Shown: one piece after another, positions 1-8,455 of the stretch | Numbering within the stretch: position 1 is the stretch's first letter | Layout: every line of letters starts with the position of its first letter | Assembly: GCF_029813775.1 (NCBI RefSeq) | Contig: NZ_JARVKW010000008.1 | Location: 124,001-188,000 of the forward strand | Reading direction: 5' to 3' | Origin: Streptomyces sp. DH24 | Lineage (GTDB): Bacteria > Actinomycetota > Actinomycetes > Streptomycetales > Streptomycetaceae | Length of the DNA stretch: 64,000 nt | Notes under the pieces: generated by a model | What the model saw: the letters and a program-made list of their open reading frames with translations, nothing else | What the model was told of the DNA's origin: nothing | Databases searched by the model: none | Program-made: the position numbers and the translations under genes

Positions 1-20
1 GACCAGGAGGCCGTCGCCGC

Positions 21-701
21 ATGACGGTGCTCCACCTCGCCGACGAGGGGGAGGCGGCGGATCTCGCGGCCTTCCTCTCCCGGCTGCTCCACTACGACCG
101 TGGAGCCGCGGTGCGCCTCCAGGCGGCGGGCACCGCACTCGCCGTCTTCGGACGGCCGCCCTCCTTCGAGGTGCTGGCGATCCGCGCGGTGCGGCTCGCC
201 AAGCCCTACGAGAACGGGCTCGACGTCACGCTCGACGTGACGGTTTCCGCAGGTGAGCTGCTGGAGTCGGTGGACGAGCGGGCCGCCACGGCCGTCGTGC
301 CGGCCGCGGTGACCGGTCCGCCGTGGGCGGGCGTACTGCCGCCGCGCGGCGGCTGGCAGCCCCGGCCGGGCCTTCCCGCGCCGGACGTGCTCCGGGCGAC
401 GGTCGCCGCCTCCGTCGCCGAGTTCCGCTCCCGCACCGAGGAGTTGGCGCCCGAGCGGCGCACCCGTGCCGAACTCGACCGGATCGGGCGGGAGATCTGG
501 TCCCGCACGGTCGGCGACACCGGCCTGCCCTTGCGCGCCGTGCACGCCGCGCAGTCCCTCGGCTTCCTCCGGCCCGTCACCTCGGCCGGCGGCGCGCCCG
601 GGCTGTTGTCGTCGGGTGCGTGGCTGCGGCTGCGGACGCCCTACGGGTCGGTCGCCGTACGACGGGCGGGACTCGGGGCGCTGGACGTCAGCGTGCGCTG
701 A
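21..701 (+). CDS. Conserved hypothetical protein
   Basis: This 226-residue protein is not recognised. The ATG has an AGGAGG-type ribosome site about ten bases upstream. The product is soluble, with no signal peptide or membrane segment. It has a mixed alpha/beta-looking N-terminal half, a Pro-rich middle (about residues 98-120), and a helical charged stretch (about 125-165) with a run of Arg and Glu. Codon use is typical of the chromosome. It converges on the ABC exporter operon, with 32 bases between the stop codons. Nothing in the sequence or the neighbours points to a function. Confidence 0.8.
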   Translation: MTVLHLADEGEAADLAAFLSRLLHYDRGAAVRLQAAGTALAVFGRPPSFEVLAIRAVRLAKPYENGLDVTLDVTVSAGELLESVDERAATAVVPAAVTGPPWAGVLPPRGGWQPRPGLPAPDVLRATVAASVAEFRSRTEELAPERRTRAELDRIGREIWSRTVGDTGLPLRAVHAAQSLGFLRPVTSAGGAPGLLSSGAWLRLRTPYGSVAVRRAGLGALDVSVR

Positions 702-733
702 GCGCCGTCCGGGCGGAAATCCGCGCGGGTCGC

Positions 734-1687
734 TCAGTGCCGTTCGTCGTCCGGGCGTACGGCGATGTGGTCCGGTTCCAGTTCCAGGGCGACGCGGTCG
801 CGCATGTCCAGGGCCCGGAGGTACTCGGCGGGGAGCTGGAGGCGGCCCGCGCGGTCCAGGATGGCGTACTCGCGGGCCACCACCCTCTCGTGGCCGGTCG
901 CCTCGTCGACCTCGCTGCGGCGCAGCACCTCCGTCGAGGTGCGGCCGTCGCGGATGGCGACCGTGCGGCGCACCTCGCTCGCCACCGCCTGGTCGTGGGT
1001 GACGACCACGATGGTGGTGCCGAGCTGCTCGTTCGCGGTGCGGAAGGCGGCGAAGATCTGCTGCGCGGTGTGGGAGTCGAGTTCGCCGGTGGGTTCGTCG
1101 GCGAGCAGGACCGCCGGGTTGTTGGCGAGGGCCACGGCGATGGCGACGCGCTGCTGCTGGCCGCCTGACATCTCGTGCGGGCGGCGGTCGCGGCAGTCGG
1201 CGACGCCGAGCAACTCCAGCAGTTGCAGGGCGCGTTCCGCCTGGGCGCGGCGGCGGCGCCGGGTCCGGGCCAGCTGGAGGGGCAGCGCGACGTTCTGGGC
1301 GGCGGTCAGATAGGGGAGCAGGTTGCGGGCGGTCTGCTGCCAGACGAAGCCGACGACGTCCCGGCGGTAGGCGAGGCGGTCCCGGGCGGTCATGGTCAGC
1401 AGGTCGCGGCCGGCGACGCGGGCGGCGCCTGCGGTGGGGGTGTCGAGACCGGCGAGGATGTTCATGAGCGTGGACTTGCCGCTGCCGGACGCGCCGACCA
1501 GGGCCACGAGTTCGCCCTCGCGGACGAGCAGGTCGAGACCCTGGAGCGCCTGGACCTCTACGCCGTCCACGGTGAAGATGCGGACCAGGCGGTCGCAGGT
1601 GATCAGGGCGTCGTGGCCGTAGCCGGGCCGCTCACGGGCGGTGCTCGCGCGGTGCGCCAGGTCGGCGAGGGTGGGGTTCGCGGTCAT
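734..1687 (-). CDS. ABC transporter ATPase (MacB/LolD type) with AbrB-like C-terminal tail
   Basis: ATP-binding subunit that would power the two FtsX-type permeases encoded just upstream. Visible motifs are Walker A GASGSGKST (about residue 65), signature MSGGQQQRVAIA (about 168-179), Walker B VLLADEPTGELD, and the switch His in VVVTHDQ. The ABC domain ends near residue 240. The remaining residues (about 265-312, REYAILDRAGRLQLP and onward) look like a SpoVT/AbrB swapped-hairpin fold, which is not usual for this subfamily; that fold assignment is inference. The start ATG overlaps the stop of the small gene upstream as ATGA, implying translational coupling. Substrate is unknown; relatives act in lipoprotein, peptide or antibiotic export. 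Confidence 0.93.
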   Translation of the reverse strand: MTANPTLADLAHRASTARERPGYGHDALITCDRLVRIFTVDGVEVQALQGLDLLVREGELVALVGASGSGKSTLMNILAGLDTPTAGAARVAGRDLLTMTARDRLAYRRDVVGFVWQQTARNLLPYLTAAQNVALPLQLARTRRRRRAQAERALQLLELLGVADCRDRRPHEMSGGQQQRVAIAVALANNPAVLLADEPTGELDSHTAQQIFAAFRTANEQLGTTIVVVTHDQAVASEVRRTVAIRDGRTSTEVLRRSEVDEATGHERVVAREYAILDRAGRLQLPAEYLRALDMRDRVALELEPDHIAVRPDDERH

Positions 1688-1935
1688 CGGGGCTCTCCTC
1701 GGCGGGAGTCGGCCGGCGGCCGACCGGTGCGGGGCCCGGTGGGGCTTGGTCGGTTCATCGGGTCGGTCGGCTTCATCGCTTCACCTGGCTCCATCGGTTC
1801 ACCTGGCTCCACCGGTTCACCCACCTCCACCGGTTCACCCACCTCCACCGGTTCACCCGGCTCCACCGGCCCGCGCGGCTTGACCGGCTCGCGGCTCGTG
1901 GGGTGCGTCCGGATCGTCCTGATCACCGCGCTCAT
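1684..1935 (-). CDS. Small Pro/Glu-rich repeat protein coupled to the ABC operon
   Basis: An 83-codon frame fills the gap between the second permease and the ATPase exactly. Its ATG overlaps the permease stop (ATGA), and its own stop overlaps the ATPase ATG (ATGA). The N-terminus reads MSAVIRTIRTHPTSREP. The middle is a run of six-residue repeats of the type PVEPGE or PVEVGE, encoded by a near-perfect 18-base direct repeat at about 1785-1870. The C-terminus is Arg/Pro-rich. No signal peptide or membrane segment is seen. The double coupling argues that it is translated, either as a real small protein or as a translational relay that keeps ribosomes moving to the ATPase. No function can be assigned. 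Confidence 0.55.
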   Translation of the reverse strand: MSAVIRTIRTHPTSREPVKPRGPVEPGEPVEVGEPVEVGEPVEPGEPMEPGEAMKPTDPMNRPSPTGPRTGRPPADSRRGEPR

Positions 1936-4820
1936 CCCGTGTCTCCCGCCCGCAGTTCCCGTACGGAGCCTCGGCGGCCCGTCCACCAGGCCTGGCCGGC
2001 CGCCACGCCGACGGTCAGGACGACGACCGCGAGCGCCGGTACGACCAGGGACACCGGGTCGGTGTGGAGCGCGGCCCGCTCCGCCGTGGCCGGTGCCGAC
2101 GCCAGCGCGATCGTCGTCAGGTCGATTCCGGGGGAGAGCAGGCGGATGGTGGCCCAGCCCGTCAGGACACCGCCCGCCGCGGCGAGCACGGCCTGCGGCA
2201 GTGACTCCAGGACGAGCAGGCGGCGGCCCTGGGCGCGGGTGAGGCCCATGGTGCGCAGCCGGGCGAGGAGGGCGGCGCGTTCGGGTGCGGCGCGCAGCAG
2301 GGTCAGCAGCAGGGCGAGAACGGTGTAGCCGGCGCCGGCCGCGACCGCCGCCGTGTAGACGCGCTCGGCGCCGGACTGGAGCGGTGAGTTGACGTACCGG
2401 GCCCGTTCCTCGTCCCGGAGCTTCACTCCCGGTCCGTCGCCGGCCGCCTCGCGCAGCGCGGCCCCGTCGAGGTCGTCGCCGGTCAGCAGCAGCGCGTTGG
2501 GCAGGGCGGCGCGGGCGCTGAGCGCGGCCCGGTCGACGAGGAGGAAGTCCTGGCCCACGAGGGCCGGCGTCCGGTCCCGGACCAGGACGATGCGGACGGT
2601 GACGACGGAGCGGTCCTCCAGGCGTACGGGGAAGGGGCGGCTGCCGTAGCGCGCGGCGACGGCCGGGGAGGCCAGGGCGGGAACGGCCCCGGCGGCCTGC
2701 CCGTCACGGGATGCCCGCGGCGTTCCTTGCGAGGACCGGGCGGGCCCTGCCGGCCCGTCACCGGACGCCTCAGACGCGCCCTGCGACGTACCGTGCGGCG
2801 ACCGCCCCGCCGTCGCCCCCGTCGCCCCCCGCAGAACCGACTCCCCGAACGCCCCCAGCCCCGTCCGCCGCGCCAGCTCCGCGTAGCCGCGCGGTTCGAC
2901 CCCCACCAGGGGGGTCGACACCCGGCCGTCGTTCGGGGCGGCGTGGTAGGCGATGCTCACCGGGGTCACGTCCCGTACGCCCGGTGTGCGGCGCAGCCGG
3001 TCGGGGAGGTTCGCCGGCAGGGCGTGGAACGCCTCGACGCGCGCGTCGGCGCCCACGGCGAGCAGGGCCGCCCGGTCGCGGGCCTCGGACACGCCCGTGA
3101 GGACCGAGCCGCCGAACGCGGCGGTGGTGAGGGAGGTCAGCAGCGCCAGCAGCGGCAGGACCGCCGAGACGGACGTACGGCCCGCGCGGGCCAGCGCCAG
3201 GTGGGCCACCGCGCCCCGCAGCCGCCCGGCCTGGCGGGCCAGCGCGCGCAGCGGCAGCGGATACAGCCGGACCAGGACGAGCGCCGCGATCACGCCCACC
3301 AGCACCGGCGCCGCCGAGACGAGTTCGTCGCCACCGGCACCGGTTCCCTCGCCGCCGGTGCCCCTGCGGCGCAGGGCCACGACGGCGCCCGTCGCCAGCA
3401 CCAGCAGCGTCAGTTCGGCGACCGTGCGGCGCCGGGAGGGGCGTACGGACGTCAGGTCACCGCGTGCGCCGTGCACGGACGCCGAGCGGTGTGCGGCGGC
3501 GGCGCGCAGGGGGAGTGCCGCGCAGGCCGTCAGGGTGACGGCGAGCGCGGCGGCCACGGCGTACGGGTGACGGCCGCCGGGCACGGCGAGGAGCGCGGCC
3601 GTCAGGCCGAGCGCGCCCGCGGGCACCGCGACGACCGCCGTCTCGGCGAACAGGCGGCCCGCGATGCCCGGCAGGGAGCCGCCGCGGGCGCGCAGCAGGG
3701 CGAGTTCGGGGCGGCGGCGGTCCGCGGCGAGGCCGCCCGCCATCAGCAGGACGACGACGGCGACCGTCCCGGTGCCGAGCGCGGCGACCGCGACGAGGGG
3801 GCCGATGGCGGAGCGCAGCCCCGTGTAGCCGGCGAGGATCTCGTCGAGTTCGGTGCTCGTCCACGCCTCGGGGTGGGTGGCCTCGCGGACGCGCCGCAGG
3901 GCCGGGCCGTTCTCCAGGTCGGCGACGGCGGATGCCAGGCGGGGCAGGTCGTGGGCGCGCAGCCGGTCGGTGGACGGCGCCAACTGCCAGTACCGCCAGG
4001 GCTGTCCGGCCGTGCCGAGCATGGCGGGCGCGGCGTCGGGCGGCAGCAGCAGCGCGCCGAGCCAGTAGTAGAGCGGATCGCCGGGGCCGGGGACCCGCAG
4101 CAGGGACGGGGTGCGCAGCACCGGGTCCGTGGACCAGTAGGCGCCGGCGCGTTCGCGCGGGACGACGATGCCGGTGATCCGGACGGCGAGCGGGCCGCGC
4201 CGCACGCCGGGCACGTGGATCACCGAACCCACCTTGATCCTAAGGTGTTTCGCCGTCTCGGCGGTGACGGCGGCCTCGACCCCGGGGCTCGCCGCGGTGA
4301 CCGTGCCGTCGGTGCGCGGCAGCCGGCCCGCCCGCAGCCGGGCGTGGTCGGCGAGACCGGCCTGGGCGGCGAGGACGACCCGCGCGGGCAGCCCGTATGG
4401 CCTCGGCAGCCAGCGGTCGGGGACCTCCTGGTCCTCGGCGGTGCGCACGCCGTACGACGACTGGCCGGGGTCGGCGGGGAACGCCCGTGCGGCGGCGCGG
4501 ACCTCGGCGTACTGCCGGTCCAGCGCGTCGGCGCGCAGGGCGGCCTCCCGCTCCCGCTGCGACAGCGCGAGGTCGGGCTGCGGGGCGTACAGCCGGACGG
4601 TGCTGTCGTCGGGCCGCGCCGCCGTGACGGCCTGCCGCAGACCGGCGTCGCCGTACCGGTCGACGGCGCGGGGCAGCGCGGCGGCCAGGCACGCGGTCAG
4701 CGCCACCAGCAGCGCCAGCGCGCACGCCGCACCGGGCGCCGCCCGCAGCCGGGTCCGTACCCAGGGCGCGGCGGCCCCCGGCCGCGCGGTCGCCTTCGGA
4801 CCCACGTCCACCTCACTCAC
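1932..4820 (-). CDS. ABC transporter FtsX-like permease
   Basis: Membrane subunit of about 962 residues in a MacB/FtsX-type exporter. There is one N-terminal membrane segment (about residues 32-50), a large extracytoplasmic domain, and then hydrophobic clusters around 340-370, 395-440, 460-480 and 500-520. A second extracytoplasmic region follows, with three final segments in the last 150 residues: the doubled FtsX layout. The LLRARGGS-type coupling segment contacts the ATPase in this family. The GTG start lies inside the end of the preceding permease gene (8-base overlap). An in-frame GTG nine bases further in (4811) is better spaced from the GGGAGG site and may be the true start. It is coupled downstream to the small repeat gene. 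Confidence 0.92.
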   Translation of the reverse strand: MSEVDVGPKATARPGAAAPWVRTRLRAAPGAACALALLVALTACLAAALPRAVDRYGDAGLRQAVTAARPDDSTVRLYAPQPDLALSQREREAALRADALDRQYAEVRAAARAFPADPGQSSYGVRTAEDQEVPDRWLPRPYGLPARVVLAAQAGLADHARLRAGRLPRTDGTVTAASPGVEAAVTAETAKHLRIKVGSVIHVPGVRRGPLAVRITGIVVPRERAGAYWSTDPVLRTPSLLRVPGPGDPLYYWLGALLLPPDAAPAMLGTAGQPWRYWQLAPSTDRLRAHDLPRLASAVADLENGPALRRVREATHPEAWTSTELDEILAGYTGLRSAIGPLVAVAALGTGTVAVVVLLMAGGLAADRRRPELALLRARGGSLPGIAGRLFAETAVVAVPAGALGLTAALLAVPGGRHPYAVAAALAVTLTACAALPLRAAAAHRSASVHGARGDLTSVRPSRRRTVAELTLLVLATGAVVALRRRGTGGEGTGAGGDELVSAAPVLVGVIAALVLVRLYPLPLRALARQAGRLRGAVAHLALARAGRTSVSAVLPLLALLTSLTTAAFGGSVLTGVSEARDRAALLAVGADARVEAFHALPANLPDRLRRTPGVRDVTPVSIAYHAAPNDGRVSTPLVGVEPRGYAELARRTGLGAFGESVLRGATGATAGRSPHGTSQGASEASGDGPAGPARSSQGTPRASRDGQAAGAVPALASPAVAARYGSRPFPVRLEDRSVVTVRIVLVRDRTPALVGQDFLLVDRAALSARAALPNALLLTGDDLDGAALREAAGDGPGVKLRDEERARYVNSPLQSGAERVYTAAVAAGAGYTVLALLLTLLRAAPERAALLARLRTMGLTRAQGRRLLVLESLPQAVLAAAGGVLTGWATIRLLSPGIDLTTIALASAPATAERAALHTDPVSLVVPALAVVVLTVGVAAGQAWWTGRRGSVRELRAGDTG

Positions 4821-7800
4821 CTCCCTGGTCCCGCAGCGATGTGACCGGAGCGGCCCGCCGGGCCGCCAGGACCCCGGTCACGACGAGCGGTACGGCGGCA
4901 ACGGCGGCCAGCAGGACGGCCACCCGGCCCACCGGCAACTGCACGAGCGTCTCCGGCACCGGGCGCGTGGCCTGCGAGGTCAGCAGGATCAGCGGCACCA
5001 CCGCGCGGGCCAGCGCCGCGCCCAGCACCACCCCGACCAGCAGGCCCAGCCCGACCAGCACGCCGTGCTCGATGACGATCACCCGGGCCAGCCGGCGCCG
5101 CGAGGTGCCCAGCGCGCGCAGTACGGCGAACTCGGCGCCGCGCTCCCGCAGCGACCCGGCGGCGCTCACCGCGAAGCCGACCGCCGTCAGTGCCGCCGCC
5201 GCGACGGCCGCCGCGCCGAACCCGGCCGACGGACCGGCGCCGAACGGGTCGCGGCGCAGCTGTGAGGCGATCTCGTCGCGGACGAGCACCCGCGACGGAT
5301 CGGCGTCCGGGCGGGCCCGCAGCGCCGCCGCCACCTGCGCGGTCTCGCCGGGCGCTGTCCTCAGCCACCACTCGGTGGGCGGCACGCCCTCGCCGTACCG
5401 GGCCTCCAGCACGCGGTTGACGGCGGTCAGGTCGACCAGCAGCGCGCCCCCGTCGGCCGCCCCGCCCACCGGCGTGGTCGGCAGCGCCCGGACCGCCTTC
5501 ACGATCCGCACCGGGACGGTGGAACCGGCGAACGTCACGTCCACGCGCTGCCCGGTGCGGGCGCCGGCCGAGGAGAGGAACCGGTCGGTGGCGACCGCGG
5601 TGATCTCGGGCACCGCGGGCTGGGCGACCCGCATCCGCACGGTCAGCTGCGCGGGCTCCGAGAAGCGGCCGTCCGGGACGAACCCGGTGCCGTACGCGAC
5701 CGTCAACGGGGCCGAGGACGTCAGGCGCGGCCGGGTCGGGGTGGTGCTCGCGTCGGGCGAGGAGACGGTGCTGGTGGTGCTCGCGCCGAAGGTCCAGCCG
5801 GCCGGGAACGCGAGCCGCGCGCCGTCCGCCGTCAGCTCGCCCACCACGAACCGGTGCCGCTCGGCCCGGTCGGTGGGCTGCGGCAGGTCCAGCTGGAACG
5901 CGGTGAGGGTCAGCGGACCGGGATCGGTTCCGGCGGCGCCCAGTTCGAGGGTCAGCGCGTGCGTCCGGCCGTCGGCCGTAAGCTGCCCGAACACCGGCTT
6001 GTACGGCGTCCCGTACGCGTCCCGCAGGATCGCCCTGACCTCGGCCGTGGTGCCCGGGCCCGCGCCGCGCAGCGCCGCCGTCAGACGCAGCCGCTCGGTC
6101 CCGGCGGGCACCCGCACCCCGGCCGCACCGCCCGTGGGCCGCAGCGCCGACAGCAGCGGGCCCGCCCCGCCGGGCGCCAGGTCGCCGCGCATCAGCAGCG
6201 TGTCCGCCGCGTGCGCGGTGTCCAGCGCGAGCACGGTCGCCGTCCGGCCCGCCGACATCGGCAGCGTCGTACGGACCGCGGGCGCCACCTCCTCGACGTG
6301 CGGGACGGCGGCGTAGGCCTGCGTACGGCCCAACTCGCTCTCCCCGGTGCCCATCACGCGCACCGGCGCACCGGCCCGGAAGTCCGCCTGGTCGTCCTGC
6401 GAGCGGTCCCAGGAGGAGCCCTGCCCGATCGCGAGCATGCCCAGCGCCACCGCGAGCACCAGCAGCAGCACCGGGCCCGCGCCGCGCGCCGGACGGCGGC
6501 TGAACTGCCAGCCCGCCAGCGCCCCGGGCAGACCACGGCCGCGGGCCGCCCGGCGTTCGGCGAGCCGGGCCGCCGGGGGCAGCAGCCGCAGGGTGAGCAC
6601 CGTGCCGGCGAGCAGGGCCAGCGCGGGCGCCACCACCAGCAGCGGGTCGACGCCGAGGGAACCCGACCGGTCGCCGCCGACGGCACCCGTGGGCCGACGG
6701 TCCAACTGCAGGTACGCGACGCCCGCGACGACCAGCAGCCCCACGTCCGCGCCGGCCCGCACCACGCCCGGCAGCGACCGGGCCCGCCCGGCCGTGAACG
6801 CCGAGGTCAGCGCCGGCAGCGCCACGGCCGCCGAGCACCCCAGGGCCACGCCCGCCGCCACCAGCCACACGGCGCCGCGTCCGGCCACGGAGGCCACCGA
6901 GGTGTCCAGGTGCAGCCCGATCCGGGCCGGTGCGCCCTGCCCGGCCAGCAGGCCGGTGAGCGGGCCCGCCAGCAGCGGGGCGCAGGCCGCGGCGGGCCCG
7001 GCCAGCAGCAGGGCCTCCAGGGCGGCGAGCCGGGCGACCTGGCCGCGCGAGCCGCCGCGCGCCCGCAACAGGCGGGTCTCGCCCGCGCGTTCGGCGCTCA
7101 GCAGGCGCGCCACCAGCAGCAGCGTGCAGCCCGCGAGCAGCGCGAGCTGGAACGCCACGATCAGCAGGGTCGAGCGGGACACCAGCGAGGCACGTTCGAC
7201 GCGGTCGAGCACGGCCGGCAGGGCGCAGCTCACCTCCGGCGAACCGCCCAGCGCCGCCGCCCCGCGCAGCGTCTCACCGCCGTCCCGCACGGCCTCGCGC
7301 AGCGCGTCCGTCCGCGCGGCCGTGACCGCCGAGAAGTCCGCCGACGCCAGCCACGCCGACGGCCCGGCGCTCACCCGGCCGCCGGCCAGTACGGCCGGGT
7401 CGGTGAGCAGAGGGCCGTACGTCGTGAAGGCGACCTCGACGACGCCGCGCCCGCGCAGGTCGTCCAGCCGCCAGTACGGGGCGGCCGAGTCGACGGGCCG
7501 GTACCGGCCGGTGACGCGGATCTCCACGTCGGGCCCGCCGAGCCGGTCGCTGAGCGTGAGGCGCGCGCCCGCCTCCAGACCGAGGGCACGGGCCGCGGAC
7601 TCGGGCACCGCGACCTCGGTCGCGCCGGAACCCGCGGCGCGCGGCGCACGGCCCTGCGTCACACGGATCTGCGTGCGGTCCAGCGCCGCGAAGTGCGTCA
7701 GGTCCGGGTCGCCGGACCGGGCGTCGGGCGCCTGGAGGGAGCGGGGCAGGGCGTACGGGCCGGAGCGGGTCAGGGCGCGCAGCGTGACCGGCAGCCCGTC

Positions 7801-8076
7801 GAAGACCTCACGCGCCCCGTCGGCCACGGCACCGCCCGCTGCCGCCCGCCGGTCCGGCGGCACGTCGGCCCTGACGACCAGTGCCGTGTCGGCGGCGTTG
7901 CGGGAGTCCCGCAGGGCGTGACGCAGCGCGGCGTCGCCGATCGCGCCCGAGTAGGCGGTGAGCGTGGCGAGGACCGCCGTGGTGAGCAGGACGCTGAGCA
8001 GCGCGGCGCCGAGCAGCGGCCGGTGCGCCCGCGCCCGCGACAGCACGAAGCGCGCGATCCCCCCGAACCCCGTCAC
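4813..8076 (-). CDS. ABC transporter FtsX-like permease (first gene of the operon)
   Basis: Permease of about 1087 residues and partner of the following gene. The N-terminus has a membrane segment (about residues 18-42) followed by an extracytoplasmic domain of roughly 250 residues. Hydrophobic clusters lie at about 300-335, 350-385, 400-435 and 445-490, then a second external domain, and three segments in the last 170 residues (AAVAAAALTAVGFAVSAAG, VLVGLGLLVGVVLGAAL, VAVLLAAVAAVPLVVTGVL). The coupling segments TRLLRARGGS and LRALGTSRRRL match this family. The start is GTG. It leads a four-gene unit (permease, permease, small protein, ATPase) with overlapping ends throughout, so the complex is probably made at fixed ratios. 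The substrate is unknown. Confidence 0.92.
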   Translation of the reverse strand: MTGFGGIARFVLSRARAHRPLLGAALLSVLLTTAVLATLTAYSGAIGDAALRHALRDSRNAADTALVVRADVPPDRRAAAGGAVADGAREVFDGLPVTLRALTRSGPYALPRSLQAPDARSGDPDLTHFAALDRTQIRVTQGRAPRAAGSGATEVAVPESAARALGLEAGARLTLSDRLGGPDVEIRVTGRYRPVDSAAPYWRLDDLRGRGVVEVAFTTYGPLLTDPAVLAGGRVSAGPSAWLASADFSAVTAARTDALREAVRDGGETLRGAAALGGSPEVSCALPAVLDRVERASLVSRSTLLIVAFQLALLAGCTLLLVARLLSAERAGETRLLRARGGSRGQVARLAALEALLLAGPAAACAPLLAGPLTGLLAGQGAPARIGLHLDTSVASVAGRGAVWLVAAGVALGCSAAVALPALTSAFTAGRARSLPGVVRAGADVGLLVVAGVAYLQLDRRPTGAVGGDRSGSLGVDPLLVVAPALALLAGTVLTLRLLPPAARLAERRAARGRGLPGALAGWQFSRRPARGAGPVLLLVLAVALGMLAIGQGSSWDRSQDDQADFRAGAPVRVMGTGESELGRTQAYAAVPHVEEVAPAVRTTLPMSAGRTATVLALDTAHAADTLLMRGDLAPGGAGPLLSALRPTGGAAGVRVPAGTERLRLTAALRGAGPGTTAEVRAILRDAYGTPYKPVFGQLTADGRTHALTLELGAAGTDPGPLTLTAFQLDLPQPTDRAERHRFVVGELTADGARLAFPAGWTFGASTTSTVSSPDASTTPTRPRLTSSAPLTVAYGTGFVPDGRFSEPAQLTVRMRVAQPAVPEITAVATDRFLSSAGARTGQRVDVTFAGSTVPVRIVKAVRALPTTPVGGAADGGALLVDLTAVNRVLEARYGEGVPPTEWWLRTAPGETAQVAAALRARPDADPSRVLVRDEIASQLRRDPFGAGPSAGFGAAAVAAAALTAVGFAVSAAGSLRERGAEFAVLRALGTSRRRLARVIVIEHGVLVGLGLLVGVVLGAALARAVVPLILLTSQATRPVPETLVQLPVGRVAVLLAAVAAVPLVVTGVLAARRAAPVTSLRDQGGE

Positions 8077-8455
8077 CCGGCCCCCCGCCGCACCCCGTGT
8101 TGTCCAGACCTCCGGGCGATGGTGTCAGAGGGCACGCGTCACCGGTAAGCGCTTGACGACCGGACGTGACCCTAATGTGATCGTAATCCGGCACGGGCTG
8201 ACCGGAAACCGCACAGGCGAGGGGCGGAGATCCCGACAACCATGGCTTGATCTCATTCGACGCGGCGCATGAGCGAAGAGGTCTGCCACGATTGCTCGTC
8301 GTAGTGCCTGGTGGGCCTTCGTTCACCTGGTTGTTCCGAGTGCGCGAGGGCGTCGCGGCGTTGGATCGGCACGAACAGCCAGGCGCGTCACCGGCACGGG
8401 AGGAGCCGCGCATGGCGTGTCCGCTCTCATCAAGTACTCCCCGTAGGAGGGGTCG
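8077..8455. other. Divergent intergenic region, 379 bases
   Basis: This region lies between the divergent ABC operon and the WXG-like gene and must hold both promoters. A TTGACG hexamer at 8153-8158 is followed by TAATGT at 8173-8178. The 14-base spacing is short, so this is only a weak promoter candidate for the rightward gene. The GC content falls visibly from about 8290 rightward, matching the more AT-rich genes that follow. An AGGAGG ribosome site at about 8446-8451 serves the GTG at 8456. No RNA gene or convincing small reading frame is seen. Confidence 0.4.
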
